NCBI GenBank assembly: GCA_024236155.1
Contig: JACKLA010000001.1
Coordinates: 1,302,001-1,366,000, forward strand
Length of the DNA: 64,000 bases
Source of the DNA: Sphingomonadaceae bacterium
Lineage (GTDB): Bacteria > Pseudomonadota > Alphaproteobacteria > Sphingomonadales > Sphingomonadaceae
Direction of reading: 5' to 3'
Shown here in pieces: positions 26,871-35,220 of this stretch. The first letter of the stretch is position 1. Every line of letters begins with the position of its first letter. The position numbers were made by a program, and so were the translations under genes. The notes beneath the pieces are model-generated. The model had not been told where the DNA came from and did not search any database. It saw only the letters and a list, made by a program, of their open reading frames with translations.

Positions 26871-27203
26871 CCCAACCTCCCATTTGCGCAGGTTATTTGC
26901 CCTGCATGCTAGTAGGAGAGGTGGTTACGCCGGATTGCGGCATCGGTCAACATTTCTGGATACACTTTTTTTAGAGAATCCACCTCGGCGCGGGATACAA
27001 AGCTGTAAAATAACGCTAATATGTGGGATATCTATCGAGGCAATCCTAAAGTGGACACATAAATGATTTCCCATGTGCGGCGCCTGTGTCTATGTCGGTC
27101 GGGCCTTTTGGTGCGGTTCTGCTGGTTTGCATGCTACTAATGCAATCGATTCGCATCACGGGAGAGGCCTGCGCCGAAGGCGGGCAAGAGGAGTTTGTGA
27201 GAA
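26871..27203. promoter_or_regulatory. divergent intergenic region between TonB receptor and wrbA-like gene
   Basis: 333 bases without a gene. It holds GGGAGG for the receptor (minus strand) and GAGGAG for the wrbA-like gene (plus strand). The middle (about 26950-27070) is clearly richer in A+T than its surroundings, as expected for promoters. I cannot define a -35/-10 pair or a GntR operator with confidence, and short frames inside it lack similarity or ribosome sites. Confidence 0.55.
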
Positions 27204-27806
27204 ATGGCAAAGGTTCTGGTGCTTTACTATTCGTCCTATGGTCACACTTCGGCCATGGCGGAGGCGGTTGCCGAGGGTGTCCGATCGGAATCGGCGGATG
27301 TGACGATTTTCCGTGTCCCGGAAACAGCACCGGCCGAGGTGGCGCAGGCTGCGGGATTCGCCCCGAATGATGCGCATGCAGTTATCGGCGACGCTTCGGT
27401 ATTGGCGGATTATGATGCCATCGTAGTCGGCAGCCCGACGCGCTATGGCCGCATGACGAGCCAGATGGCAGCCTTCTGGGATACGACGGGTGGCTTGTGG
27501 CAGCGCGGGGCGCTGGTCGGGAAAGTCGGGGCCGTGTTCACCTCAACCGCGACGCAGCATGGCGGCCAGGAAACCACCCAGTTCTCGATGATTACAAATC
27601 TGCTCCATATGGGCATGACGATTGTCGGGCTGGACTATGGTTTCCAGGGCCAGATGAGCCTTGACGGGGTGCATGGCGGCTCGCCCTATGGCGCAAGCAC
27701 GATTGCCGCACCCGACGGATCGCGTCAGCCGTCCGATATCGACCTGGATGGCGCGCGATACCTCGGCGCCAGGGTGGCGAGGCTGGCGGGCAAACTCGCC
27801 AGCTGA
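27204..27806 (+). CDS. wrbA: NAD(P)H:quinone oxidoreductase, WrbA/flavodoxin-like
   Basis: A 200-residue flavodoxin-fold protein: [22 protein letters not shown] is the FMN phosphate loop, [18 protein letters not shown] and [14 protein letters not shown] the flavin-contacting segments. WrbA enzymes reduce quinones by two electrons, avoiding semiquinone toxicity, which suits a neighbourhood of catechol metabolism. ATG 27204 follows GAGGAG. It is convergent with the next genes, with about 60 bases between stops. Confidence 0.93.
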   Translation: MAKVLVLYYSSYGHTSAMAEAVAEGVRSESADVTIFRVPETAPAEVAQAAGFAPNDAHAVIGDASVLADYDAIVVGSPTRYGRMTSQMAAFWDTTGGLWQRGALVGKVGAVFTSTATQHGGQETTQFSMITNLLHMGMTIVGLDYGFQGQMSLDGVHGGSPYGASTIAAPDGSRQPSDIDLDGARYLGARVARLAGKLAS

Positions 27807-27867
27807 GATAGTCGGACGGCTCTCGGATAGCCGTATGGTGTCAGGCGGCAACTGCCGGGGCTGACGA

Positions 27868-28878
27868 TCAGGCCTGCACAACCTTCTGGTCGATCGTGCC
27901 GAAGATCGAATGTCCGTCCTTGTCGCGCATCTCGATCCTTACCGTGTCGCCGGGCGCCATGAAGCGGGTCTCCGGCTTGCCGTCATAGATCGTCTCGATC
28001 ATGCGGATCTCGGCGATACAGCTGTAACCGAGACCGCCTTCGCTGACCGGCTTGCCGGGGCCACCATCGGCATCCTGGTTGGAGATCGTGCCTGACCCGA
28101 TGATCGCGCCGGCACCAAGATTGCGGGTCTTTGCAGCATGGGCGACGAGATCGGCGAGGCTGAAGGTCGCGTCGACCCCGGCATTCGCACGGCCGAACGG
28201 CGCGCCATTGTAGTCCACCATCAGCGGCAAATGGATCACATTGCCCTGCCATGCCTCGCCCAGTTCATCGGGCGTGACACAGACGGGCGAGAACGCAGTT
28301 GCCGGCTTCGACTGGAAGAAGCCAAAACCCTTGGCGAGTTCCCCCGGAATGAGGCCTCGCAGGGATACGTCGTTGACCAGCATCAACAGCTTGATGTGGC
28401 TCGCCGCGTCCTCCGCCGAGATGCCCATGGGCACATCGTCGGTGATGCAGGCGATTTCGCCTTCCATGTCGCAGCCCCATGCCGTGTCTTTCAGCGGGAT
28501 ATCACCGCGCGGGGGCAGGAAATCGTCGCTCCCGCCCTGATACATCAGCGGATCGTGGTAGAAGCTCTCGGGCACCTCGGCGCCGCGCGCTTTCCGCACC
28601 AGTTCGACGTGGTTGATATAGGCCGAGCCGTCGGCCCACTGATAGGCGCGAGGGAGCGGCGAATGCGCTTCGCGTTCATGGAACCGTTCGCACGGTACCG
28701 TCTGATGCTCGACATCGGTGTAGAGCGCCTGCAGCCTCGGGGCGACATTGTCCCAGTCGTCGAGCGCGGCCTGCAGCGTCGGCGCGATATTGCCCGCCGC
28801 GCAGTAACGGGTGATGTCTTTCGACACGACCACCAGTTTCCCGTCGCGGGTTCCATCGTTGAGTGTGGCGAGTTTCAT
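27868..28878 (-). CDS. fumarylacetoacetase-type hydrolase
   Basis: A 336-residue FAH-family enzyme longer than the homologue at 20107-21006. The metal-binding stretch is WGCDMEGEIACITDD; GLIPGELAKGFGFFQSKPATAFSP is typical of the bacterial fumarylacetoacetase group. Directly upstream is the maleylacetoacetate isomerase (4-base overlap), so the pair performs the last two steps of homogentisate (tyrosine) breakdown or the parallel gentisate route. Homogentisate dioxygenase is not in this window. Confidence 0.92.
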   Translation of the reverse strand: MKLATLNDGTRDGKLVVVSKDITRYCAAGNIAPTLQAALDDWDNVAPRLQALYTDVEHQTVPCERFHEREAHSPLPRAYQWADGSAYINHVELVRKARGAEVPESFYHDPLMYQGGSDDFLPPRGDIPLKDTAWGCDMEGEIACITDDVPMGISAEDAASHIKLLMLVNDVSLRGLIPGELAKGFGFFQSKPATAFSPVCVTPDELGEAWQGNVIHLPLMVDYNGAPFGRANAGVDATFSLADLVAHAAKTRNLGAGAIIGSGTISNQDADGGPGKPVSEGGLGYSCIAEIRMIETIYDGKPETRFMAPGDTVRIEMRDKDGHSIFGTIDQKVVQA

Positions 28879-29522
28879 CCTTTGTACTCCGGGCTTTCTG
28901 GCTGGTTGTCGGGATAGGCGCGCTGGAATTCGGGCAGGGCAAGGCAGGCCGCCTCGATCCGCGTGATATGCGGCATGGCCGAAAAGTCGAATTCGAAGCG
29001 ACGGGCATTATAGACCTGCGGCAACAGCACGACCTCGAAGAAGCCGGGTGCGTCGAACAGGAAATCGCCTGTGCCAAGCTGCGCCAGCCGCTTTTCCAGC
29101 GGCTCGAGCGTGCGCGCCAGCCAGTGGCGGTACCAGCTGTCGATTTCATCCTTCGACTTGTCGTACTCGCTGGCGAGATATTTGAGCACGGGCAGGTTGA
29201 GCGGGGCATGCAGCTCGGTCGCGATGGCATAAGCCAGTTCGCGCGCGACATAACGCTGTTCGATATCGACTGGCAGGAGGGCATGATCGGGATAGGCTTC
29301 GTCGAGCCACTCGATCATCGCCATCGACTGGACCCTGTCCTTGCCGCCCGCTTCCAGCATCGGAACCGAACCGAAGGGGTTGCGGCTGGTATAGGCTTCG
29401 CCCTTCTGCTCGGTCTCGAGCAGGTTCACGAAGACATTTTCGTAAGGCAGCTGTTTCAGCTCAAGCGCGATACGCAGCCGGTAACTCGTTGAACTGCGGT
29501 AATATCCGTAGAGTTTCATCAT
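28875..29522 (-). CDS. maiA: maleylacetoacetate isomerase (zeta-class glutathione transferase)
   Basis: A 215-residue glutathione-transferase-fold protein. The zeta-class signature SSTSYRLRIALELK lies at the N-terminus, with NPFGSVPMLE at the thioredoxin-fold cis-Pro. It isomerises maleylacetoacetate (or maleylpyruvate) to the fumaryl form using glutathione. Two ATG codons in a row at 29522 and 29519 follow AAGGGCGC. The stop overlaps the fumarylacetoacetase start. Confidence 0.94.
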   Translation of the reverse strand: MMKLYGYYRSSTSYRLRIALELKQLPYENVFVNLLETEQKGEAYTSRNPFGSVPMLEAGGKDRVQSMAMIEWLDEAYPDHALLPVDIEQRYVARELAYAIATELHAPLNLPVLKYLASEYDKSKDEIDSWYRHWLARTLEPLEKRLAQLGTGDFLFDAPGFFEVVLLPQVYNARRFEFDFSAMPHITRIEAACLALPEFQRAYPDNQPESPEYKG

Positions 29523-29675
29523 CGTGGATAGCGCCCTTGGTGCGCCAAGTGGAACACTGTCCAAAGGCAAGAAAACTTCCCCGCCGCAGGGCCGGGCAAA
29601 AGTGCCGGAATCGAGGGGGCTGCCACAATCATCCGGTCACCTTGCCATAGCCTTCGCATGTAGGACAGCGACGCA

Positions 29676-30875
29676 TCAGAATGCCGAGATCCCCGTAATC
29701 GCGCGGCCCAGGATCAGGGCATGTACATCATGCGTGCCCTCATAGGTGTTGACCGTTTCGAGGTTCACCATGTGGCGGATGACCTGGTATTCGCCGCTAA
29801 TGCCGTTGCCGCCATGCATGTCGCGCGCATGGCGGGCAATTTCGAGCGCCTTGCCGACATTGTTGCGCTTCACCACCGAGATCATGTCCGGCGCGAAGCG
29901 GCCTTCATCCATCAGGCGACCGACGCGCAGCGAGCCCTGGAGGCCAAGCGAAATTTCGGTCAGCATATTGGCCAGCTTGAGCTGGTAAATCTGCTTGCTG
30001 GCGAGCGGCACGCCGAACTGGTGCCGGTCGAGGCCATATTGCCGCGCGGCATGCATGCAGAACTCCGCCGCTCCCATCGCGCCCCAGCTGATGCCGTATC
30101 GCGCGCGGTTGAGACAGCCGAACGGGCCTTTCAGTCCCTGCACATCGGGCAGCAGCGCGTCGGCACCCACCTTGACCTCGTCCATCACGATCATGCCGGT
30201 GGTCGAGGCGCGCAGGCTCAGCTTGCCTTCGATCTTGGGGGCGGAGAGCCCCTCCATCCCCTTTTCGAGGATGAAACCGCGAATGCTGCCGCCGTGCTCT
30301 TCGCTCTTGGCCCAGACGACAAAGACATCGGCGAAGGGCGCGTTGGAAATCCACGTCTTGGAGCCGGAGATAACGTAACCGTCGCCATTTTTCCGCGCGA
30401 CAGTCTTCATGCCGGCGGGATCGGAACCGGCATCGGGTTCGGTCAGGCCGAAACAGCCGATGAGCTGGCCCGAAGCGAGGCCGGGGAGATATTTGCGCTT
30501 CTGCTCTTCCGAGCCATAGGCCTGGATCGGATACATCACGAGGCTGGACTGGACCGAGGCCATCGAGCGATAGCCGCTGTCGACGCGTTCGATTTCGCGC
30601 GCGACGAGGCCATAGGCGACGTAGCTGGCGCCCGCGCCACCATATTCCTCCGGTACGGTGACGCCGAGCAAGCCGGCCTGCCCCATCAGGGGGAACAGTT
30701 CCGGGGCATCGATTTCACTGGCAAAGGCATCGATCACGCGGGGCTGCAATTCGCCCTGCGCGAAACCATGCGCCGCGTCGCGGATCATCCGCTCTTCTTC
30801 GGTCAGCTGCGATTCGAGATCGAACGGGTCTTCCCAGTTAAACGGCACCATCGCGTTTCCATGCTCAGATGGCAT
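29676..30875 (-). CDS. gcdH: glutaryl-CoA dehydrogenase
   Basis: A 399-residue acyl-CoA dehydrogenase. The flavin segments [17 protein letters not shown] and [17 protein letters not shown] are present, and the catalytic Glu is in [21 protein letters not shown], the form seen in glutaryl-CoA dehydrogenases. It oxidises and decarboxylates glutaryl-CoA to crotonyl-CoA in lysine, tryptophan and some aromatic catabolism. ATG 30875 follows AGGAGT. It is a single gene, 154 bases from maiA, with no obvious partner here. Confidence 0.95.
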   Translation of the reverse strand: MPSEHGNAMVPFNWEDPFDLESQLTEEERMIRDAAHGFAQGELQPRVIDAFASEIDAPELFPLMGQAGLLGVTVPEEYGGAGASYVAYGLVAREIERVDSGYRSMASVQSSLVMYPIQAYGSEEQKRKYLPGLASGQLIGCFGLTEPDAGSDPAGMKTVARKNGDGYVISGSKTWISNAPFADVFVVWAKSEEHGGSIRGFILEKGMEGLSAPKIEGKLSLRASTTGMIVMDEVKVGADALLPDVQGLKGPFGCLNRARYGISWGAMGAAEFCMHAARQYGLDRHQFGVPLASKQIYQLKLANMLTEISLGLQGSLRVGRLMDEGRFAPDMISVVKRNNVGKALEIARHARDMHGGNGISGEYQVIRHMVNLETVNTYEGTHDVHALILGRAITGISAF

Positions 30876-30949
30876 TGGTTACTCCTGAAACTAGTTTGAT
30901 AGCCCCATGCCGATTTGCGCAGGTGAGGGCAACCATCGTCATCATCGAA

Positions 30950-31423
30950 TCACACCGCCTGGCGGGTGAAAGTCACATAATCCTGTTCTTCGCAATGCCC
31001 GGTCACCCATGTGCGTCCGGCCTTGAGCCAGGCGTGGAATTCCCGGTTCTCTTCGGCAGCGCGCTTGGTGCCAATGTAGAGTTGCGTTGCGACGCCGCGC
31101 CGCCGGAGCATCCAGCGCGCGGCCAGCGCCTGCGGCAGGCACACCAGCGAAACCGGCGCGTTGCGCACCGCACGACCGATCGAACGCGCAACCAGCCGCA
31201 CCGCATCGCGCTCGGTTTCAGAGAGTATCGGGGGATCGCCCCTGGCTTCCACACCATCGGCAATCTGGTTGCGCCAGTGCCTTAGCGGAACCATTGCCAC
31301 CAGCAGGCGCGCCCAGATCACACAGGCAGTTGCCTCGAAAAAGCCAATCCATTCGGCGGCTGGCATGGCAGACATGGTGCGCAGCTTGGGCATTGTGCCG
31401 TGAGCGTAATGCAGCCGGCGCAC
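30950..31423 (-). CDS. lasso-peptide B2-type transglutaminase-like protease, isolated copy
   Basis: A protein of up to 157 residues. From the GTG at 31423, an N-terminal hydrophobic stretch (FFEATACVIWARLLVAMVPL) is followed by the B2 core: VCLPQALAARWMLRRRG (putative catalytic Cys95), TQLYIGTKR, and EFHAWLKAGRTWV (His130). B2 proteins cut the leader from lasso precursors. It is about 15 kb from the lasso cluster, which lacks its own B2, and 24 bases downstream of a response-regulator gene. Internal starts at 31393 or 31375 are possible; no start has a strong ribosome site. A role in the distant cluster is inference. Confidence 0.8.
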   Translation of the reverse strand: MRRLHYAHGTMPKLRTMSAMPAAEWIGFFEATACVIWARLLVAMVPLRHWRNQIADGVEARGDPPILSETERDAVRLVARSIGRAVRNAPVSLVCLPQALAARWMLRRRGVATQLYIGTKRAAEENREFHAWLKAGRTWVTGHCEEQDYVTFTRQAV

Positions 31424-31447
31424 CGACGCCAGCAGGATAGAAGGAAT

Positions 31448-31816
31448 TCAGGCCGGAATACGGTGATCCAGCGCCTCATGCACTCTGGCGATCAGGTCGC
31501 CCGGAGGACAAGGCTTGGCGCAGGCAAGGGCGCGCGGGAAGCGATCGCGCATTTCTTCGACCGAGTAGTCTCCCGAGTGGAAAATGATGGGGATGTCGTC
31601 GGCAATCAGGCGTTCGGCCAGCCGGTAGGATTGCCCATCTTCCAGATTAACGTCGAGGATCGCGACATCGGGTTTGTCTTTCTGCGCGGCCAGCAGGGCC
31701 GACGAAATATCGCGGTGAGGGCCTTCGACCGAATATCCTGCTTCGGCTATCGTCTCGCACAAATCGAACGCAACGATGAAGTCGTCTTCCGCGACAAGAA
31801 CCTTCTGAGCCATCAT
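31448..31816 (-). CDS. receiver-domain-only response regulator
   Basis: A 122-residue single receiver domain (CheY/CpdR-like): acidic pair in VAEDDFIVAFD, phospho-acceptor Asp in AILDVNLEDG, Ser/Thr site in FHSGDYS and conserved Lys in CAKPCPP. No output domain. Tandem ATG codons at 31816/31813 follow GGAGAAG. No histidine kinase is adjacent. It is followed after 24 bases by the B2-like gene. Confidence 0.9.
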   Translation of the reverse strand: MMAQKVLVAEDDFIVAFDLCETIAEAGYSVEGPHRDISSALLAAQKDKPDVAILDVNLEDGQSYRLAERLIADDIPIIFHSGDYSVEEMRDRFPRALACAKPCPPGDLIARVHEALDHRIPA

Positions 31817-31886
31817 CCCGCTTCTCCATTCCCGCGCCGTGCCCCACCGGATCAATCACCGATGTCGGGAAGAGTTCCCAGCGCGT

Positions 31887-32387
31887 TCAGAGCCTGCCGA
31901 ACTGTCCCTCGAAACCGGCCATATCGTCAGCGGCGAGATACTTCGCTTGAGCGACCCAGTTGTCGCGCTCGATGCGCCCCTCGAACCGTCCGAGCTTGCT
32001 GTCGATTTCGGCAATGTCATCGCTGGTCCAGGCAGCGATCTGTTCGAAACGGGTCACGCCGAGCGTCGCCAGCAGGTCGCGCAGCTTGGGGCCGAGACCC
32101 TTGATGCGGGTCAAGTCATCCGTGCTACCGGGAGCCGGTGGAGCGGTGGGCGTCACAACTGGCTCCGCAATGGGTTCGACTTTGGACACAGGCACGGTCG
32201 CCGCCGGTGCGGCATCGATCAGCGCCTGGTTGCGCCCGGCCGGGCCCTTGCCATCGTCGAGCACATCGGTGGTGTCGGTTTCTACCCGCGTCTTGCGCGT
32301 GGCGACGAAAATGTACCAGGCAACCGCTATGCCGATCAGCAGTGCGACTACGATGATCGGCCAATAGGCTTGCAGCATTTCGCTCAT
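31887..32387 (-). CDS. membrane-anchored helix-hairpin-helix protein
   Basis: A 166-residue protein: an N-terminal transmembrane helix (IIVVALLIGIAVAWYIFVA), a Pro/Ala/Val-rich linker, and a C-terminal HhH-type domain (DDLTRIKGLGPKLRDLLATLGVTRFEQIAAWT...). Such C-terminal domains also occur in NuoE-like and ribosomal L21-fused proteins and may bind DNA, RNA or protein. It overlaps the start of this operon's small membrane gene by 4 bases. Specific role unknown. Confidence 0.85.
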   Translation of the reverse strand: MSEMLQAYWPIIVVALLIGIAVAWYIFVATRKTRVETDTTDVLDDGKGPAGRNQALIDAAPAATVPVSKVEPIAEPVVTPTAPPAPGSTDDLTRIKGLGPKLRDLLATLGVTRFEQIAAWTSDDIAEIDSKLGRFEGRIERDNWVAQAKYLAADDMAGFEGQFGRL

Positions 32388-32500
32388 GACTTGTTCTCTC
32401 CTTCGGAACGGGGCGAGCGGCCCCAGATCGCCCAGCCGAGCGCCAGCCCGATAGTATAGGCGAGCAGGGCGAGGGCGACGACTTCATAGGCTATCGGCAT
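32384..32500 (-). CDS. small single-span membrane protein
   Basis: A 38-residue frame starting at ATG 32500, one base after the stop of the OmpA-like gene, and ending with a 4-base overlap into the HhH gene. The sequence is one hydrophobic helix (EVVALALLAYTIGLALGWAIWG) with a charged tail (RSPRSEGENKS). The tight chaining and clean helix support a real gene. Function unknown; it may act with the OmpA-like and HhH membrane proteins. Confidence 0.7.
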   Translation of the reverse strand: MPIAYEVVALALLAYTIGLALGWAIWGRSPRSEGENKS

Positions 32501-32501
32501 G

Positions 32502-33245
32502 TCAGCGTGCGCCCGGTGTATCGACTGGTGTCGGGGTGAGCGGGACGGTCGAGATGACCGAGAATTCGATGCGCCGGTTGGCCGGATCGGTGGGGGCCAG
32601 CCCTTCGACCGGCTTGCTCGATCCGAAGCCGCGGGCGCGCAGGCCATCGCGCGGTATGCCGCGTGCAATCAGCGCCTCGCGAACGGCGCGCGCGCGCTCG
32701 AGCGAGAGGGCGAGATTGCCCGGCTCCGGCCCCGAGCTGTCGGTATGGCCGGTGACCGCGATGATGCTGCCAAGGCACGGGCGCAGCGCAGCGGCGACCT
32801 CATCGATCAGCTCGCTGCTTGCTGCTTCGATCGATGCCGAGGATTCCTCGAAACGGATAGTGCGCGCGCGCAGCAGCGCCTCGACCTCGTCCTGGCAATG
32901 AGTCGGGGCGAGGGCAGGCTCGTCGCCTTTGGCCTGCAAGCTGCCGTCGATCCAGTAGACGCCGCCGACACCACGGATGGCGGCCACCTTGCGGGCAGCC
33001 ATGGCGCGGGTGGCTTCGTCGAGGCTCTCCCCGCCGCTCAGGATTGCATGGCGGGTCGGCATGTCGCCATCCGACAGGCCGAAATCGGCTTTCACCTGTG
33101 CGGCATCGGTCTTCTCAAGTGCCTGCCCTGCCTGCGCAGCAAGGCCTTGTGCGAGCACATCGTCACCGGCCTGGCCGACAAGCAGGCCGCCTGTCGCGCA
33201 GATCAGCGCGCCGGCAATGACAACTACAGAGGGGCGAAGCGGCAT
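32502..33245 (-). CDS. OmpA-family peptidoglycan-binding protein
   Basis: A 247-residue protein with an N-terminal membrane anchor (VVVIAGALICATGGLLVGQA), a small domain with GVGGVYWIDG, and a C-terminal OmpA domain (IAVTGHTDSSGPEPGNLALSLERARAVREALIARGI...GFGSSKP, NRRIEFSV). Asp of GHTDSSG and Arg of NRRIEF are the diaminopimelate-binding residues of the family. It probably anchors the envelope to peptidoglycan. It is first of a three-gene membrane operon. Confidence 0.9.
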   Translation of the reverse strand: MPLRPSVVVIAGALICATGGLLVGQAGDDVLAQGLAAQAGQALEKTDAAQVKADFGLSDGDMPTRHAILSGGESLDEATRAMAARKVAAIRGVGGVYWIDGSLQAKGDEPALAPTHCQDEVEALLRARTIRFEESSASIEAASSELIDEVAAALRPCLGSIIAVTGHTDSSGPEPGNLALSLERARAVREALIARGIPRDGLRARGFGSSKPVEGLAPTDPANRRIEFSVISTVPLTPTPVDTPGAR

Positions 33246-33300
33246 GGCATTGCCTTAGCCATGCCTGCCCGGCTCGCAAAGACCCGACGCGAAGCTTTCG

Positions 33301-35091
33301 TCAGCCGCCGCGCCCGGTTTCGTCCAGCCCCTCGGCCACGCCGACCAGCTTGCGGAATTCCTGACGATAGAAATCGCCCTGTCGCCCGGCGAGGTTTTCG
33401 ATATCGTCAAAGCCGAAATTGCCGAGCAGGTTGTCCGCCCGCAGTTTCTGCCCGAAAGCTGCAACCGCCACCGCGAAGCCGAAATCACCGCGCGGCGCAG
33501 TGGCATTTTCCAGCCGGGAAGTCGGCACTACGGTGGTGATCAGCTTGGATGTATCCTGGTCCGGCAGCTTGTAGCGCAGCTTGACATAGGCTGCCTCTGC
33601 GCTGCGCTCTTTCGCGGTGGCCGAGAGCGGGGTTTCATAGCGCCGCTGCTCAATCCAGCCACTCTTGCCCGCAGGTACGATCTCGTAGATCGCGGTAACC
33701 TGGTGGCCTGCGCCGATATCGCCCGCATCGACCTTGTCATTGTTGAAATCTTCTTCACGCAGCGCGCGGTTTTCATAGCCGATCAGGCGATACTGGCTGA
33801 CCACGGCGGGATTGAACTCAACCTGGATCTTCACATCCTTGGCGATGGTGAAGATGGTCGAACCCATTTCCTCGCCCAGCACCTTGCGGGCTTCGAGTGC
33901 GCTGTCGATATAGGCGTAATTGCCATTACCCTTGTTGGCGAGCTGTTCCATCAGGGCTTCGTTGTAATTGCCGGTGCCGAAGCCGAGCGTGGTCAGGGTG
34001 ATCCCGGTCTGGCGCTTCTTCTCGATCATCTCGACCAGCATGTCGCGGTCCGAAATGCCGACATTGAAGTCGCCATCGGTGGCGAGGATGACACGGTTGA
34101 CACCGCCCTCGATCCGGTTTGCCTCGGCAATGCGGTAGGCCAGCTCGATCCCCGCACCGCCCGCAGTCGATCCGCCCGCGCTCAGCTGGCTGATCGCATT
34201 GCGGATTTCGGACGGGTTGCTGGTCGGTTCGAGCACCAGCCCGGCGGCACCGGCATAAACCACGATCGAAACCTTGTCCTTGCTCGTCAGCTGGTTGGCG
34301 AGGCCGAGCATGGCGGTCTTGACCAGCGGCAGCTTGTCCGGGCTGTTCATCGATCCCGACACGTCGAGCAGGAAGACAAGATTTGCCGGCGGGCGGCTGT
34401 CTTGCGGCAGGTCGTAACCGCGCAGGCCGATCCGCATCAGGCGCGTATCGGCATTCCAGGGGGTAACGGCCAGATCGGTCGAGACGCTGAACGGCGTTTC
34501 GCGCGTATCGGGCCGGTCATAATCGTAGCGGAAATAATTGATCAGTTCCTCGGTCCGCACGGCAGCGCGCGGCGGCATCTGGCCTTGCGTGAGGAAACGG
34601 CGGGTGTTGGCGTAAGCACCGGTGTCGACATCGACCGAAAAGGTCGAGACGGGCTCGGACGCGGCGACTTTGACGGGGGAGACCTCCTCACCGTCATATT
34701 GCTCGCGCCCCGGATCGGTCGCGACGATGACGGGGGGGACGTAGTAGCGGTAGCCGGGTTCGACCTTGCGTCCGGCCTGATCGACTGGCGGAACAACCTG
34801 TGGAAGCTCGTTCAAGAGGGTTTCGACGGTTGTCGTACCCGCCAGTTCAACCTCATCCTGCGACACGACGGCGATGGGCACGGCAGCGTCATAACTACCT
34901 CTTGCGACACGAGAACCTGTCACCACCACCCGTTCAGGCGGAGCTGGGACGGGGCTGGGCCTTGCCACCTCTTCGCGGTCAACCGGTTTCACCTCGGTCG
35001 TGCCCACCGCAACTTCGTCAGTGCGGTTCGTCGCGCAGCCTGCAACCAGTGCCACCATCGATACGGCGAAGAAAAGACGTCCCACCTGCAT
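33301..35091 (-). CDS. VWA-domain lipoprotein with a TonB-plug-like N-terminal segment
   Basis: A 596-residue lipoprotein (lipobox LVAGC at Cys19). Residues about 50-100 (VVVTGSRVARGSYDAA...GTTTVETLLNELPQVV) closely resemble the start of a TonB-receptor plug, but no barrel follows. Next come a VWA-associated N-terminal domain (STFSVDVDTGAYANTRRFL), a VWA domain with an intact MIDAS (FLLDVSGSMN), and a C-terminal domain of the YfbK family. ATG 35091 follows GGGAG. Probably a surface or periplasmic adhesion or complex-forming protein; the plug-like part is the odd feature. Confidence 0.88.
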   Translation of the reverse strand: MQVGRLFFAVSMVALVAGCATNRTDEVAVGTTEVKPVDREEVARPSPVPAPPERVVVTGSRVARGSYDAAVPIAVVSQDEVELAGTTTVETLLNELPQVVPPVDQAGRKVEPGYRYYVPPVIVATDPGREQYDGEEVSPVKVAASEPVSTFSVDVDTGAYANTRRFLTQGQMPPRAAVRTEELINYFRYDYDRPDTRETPFSVSTDLAVTPWNADTRLMRIGLRGYDLPQDSRPPANLVFLLDVSGSMNSPDKLPLVKTAMLGLANQLTSKDKVSIVVYAGAAGLVLEPTSNPSEIRNAISQLSAGGSTAGGAGIELAYRIAEANRIEGGVNRVILATDGDFNVGISDRDMLVEMIEKKRQTGITLTTLGFGTGNYNEALMEQLANKGNGNYAYIDSALEARKVLGEEMGSTIFTIAKDVKIQVEFNPAVVSQYRLIGYENRALREEDFNNDKVDAGDIGAGHQVTAIYEIVPAGKSGWIEQRRYETPLSATAKERSAEAAYVKLRYKLPDQDTSKLITTVVPTSRLENATAPRGDFGFAVAVAAFGQKLRADNLLGNFGFDDIENLAGRQGDFYRQEFRKLVGVAEGLDETGRGG

Positions 35092-35220
35092 GTCATCACT
35101 CCCTTTTCAGTCCGCCATGTAACATCGTCTCATGGACTGAATGGCGACTGAACGTTTTGCAGGAGCGACGAAATGCCATGCACATGGCGTGTCGATCGCG
35201 ACGACAATGCAGCGCTGCGG

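Noticed and set aside
26871..27203. Short open frames in the gap between TonB receptor and wrbA-like gene
   Set aside because: No ribosome sites or recognisable products; the stretch looks like a promoter region.
27816..27834. Inverted repeat ACGGCT/AGCCGT between wrbA-like and fumarylacetoacetase genes as a terminator
   Set aside because: Only 6 bp with no T-run on either strand; could be chance.
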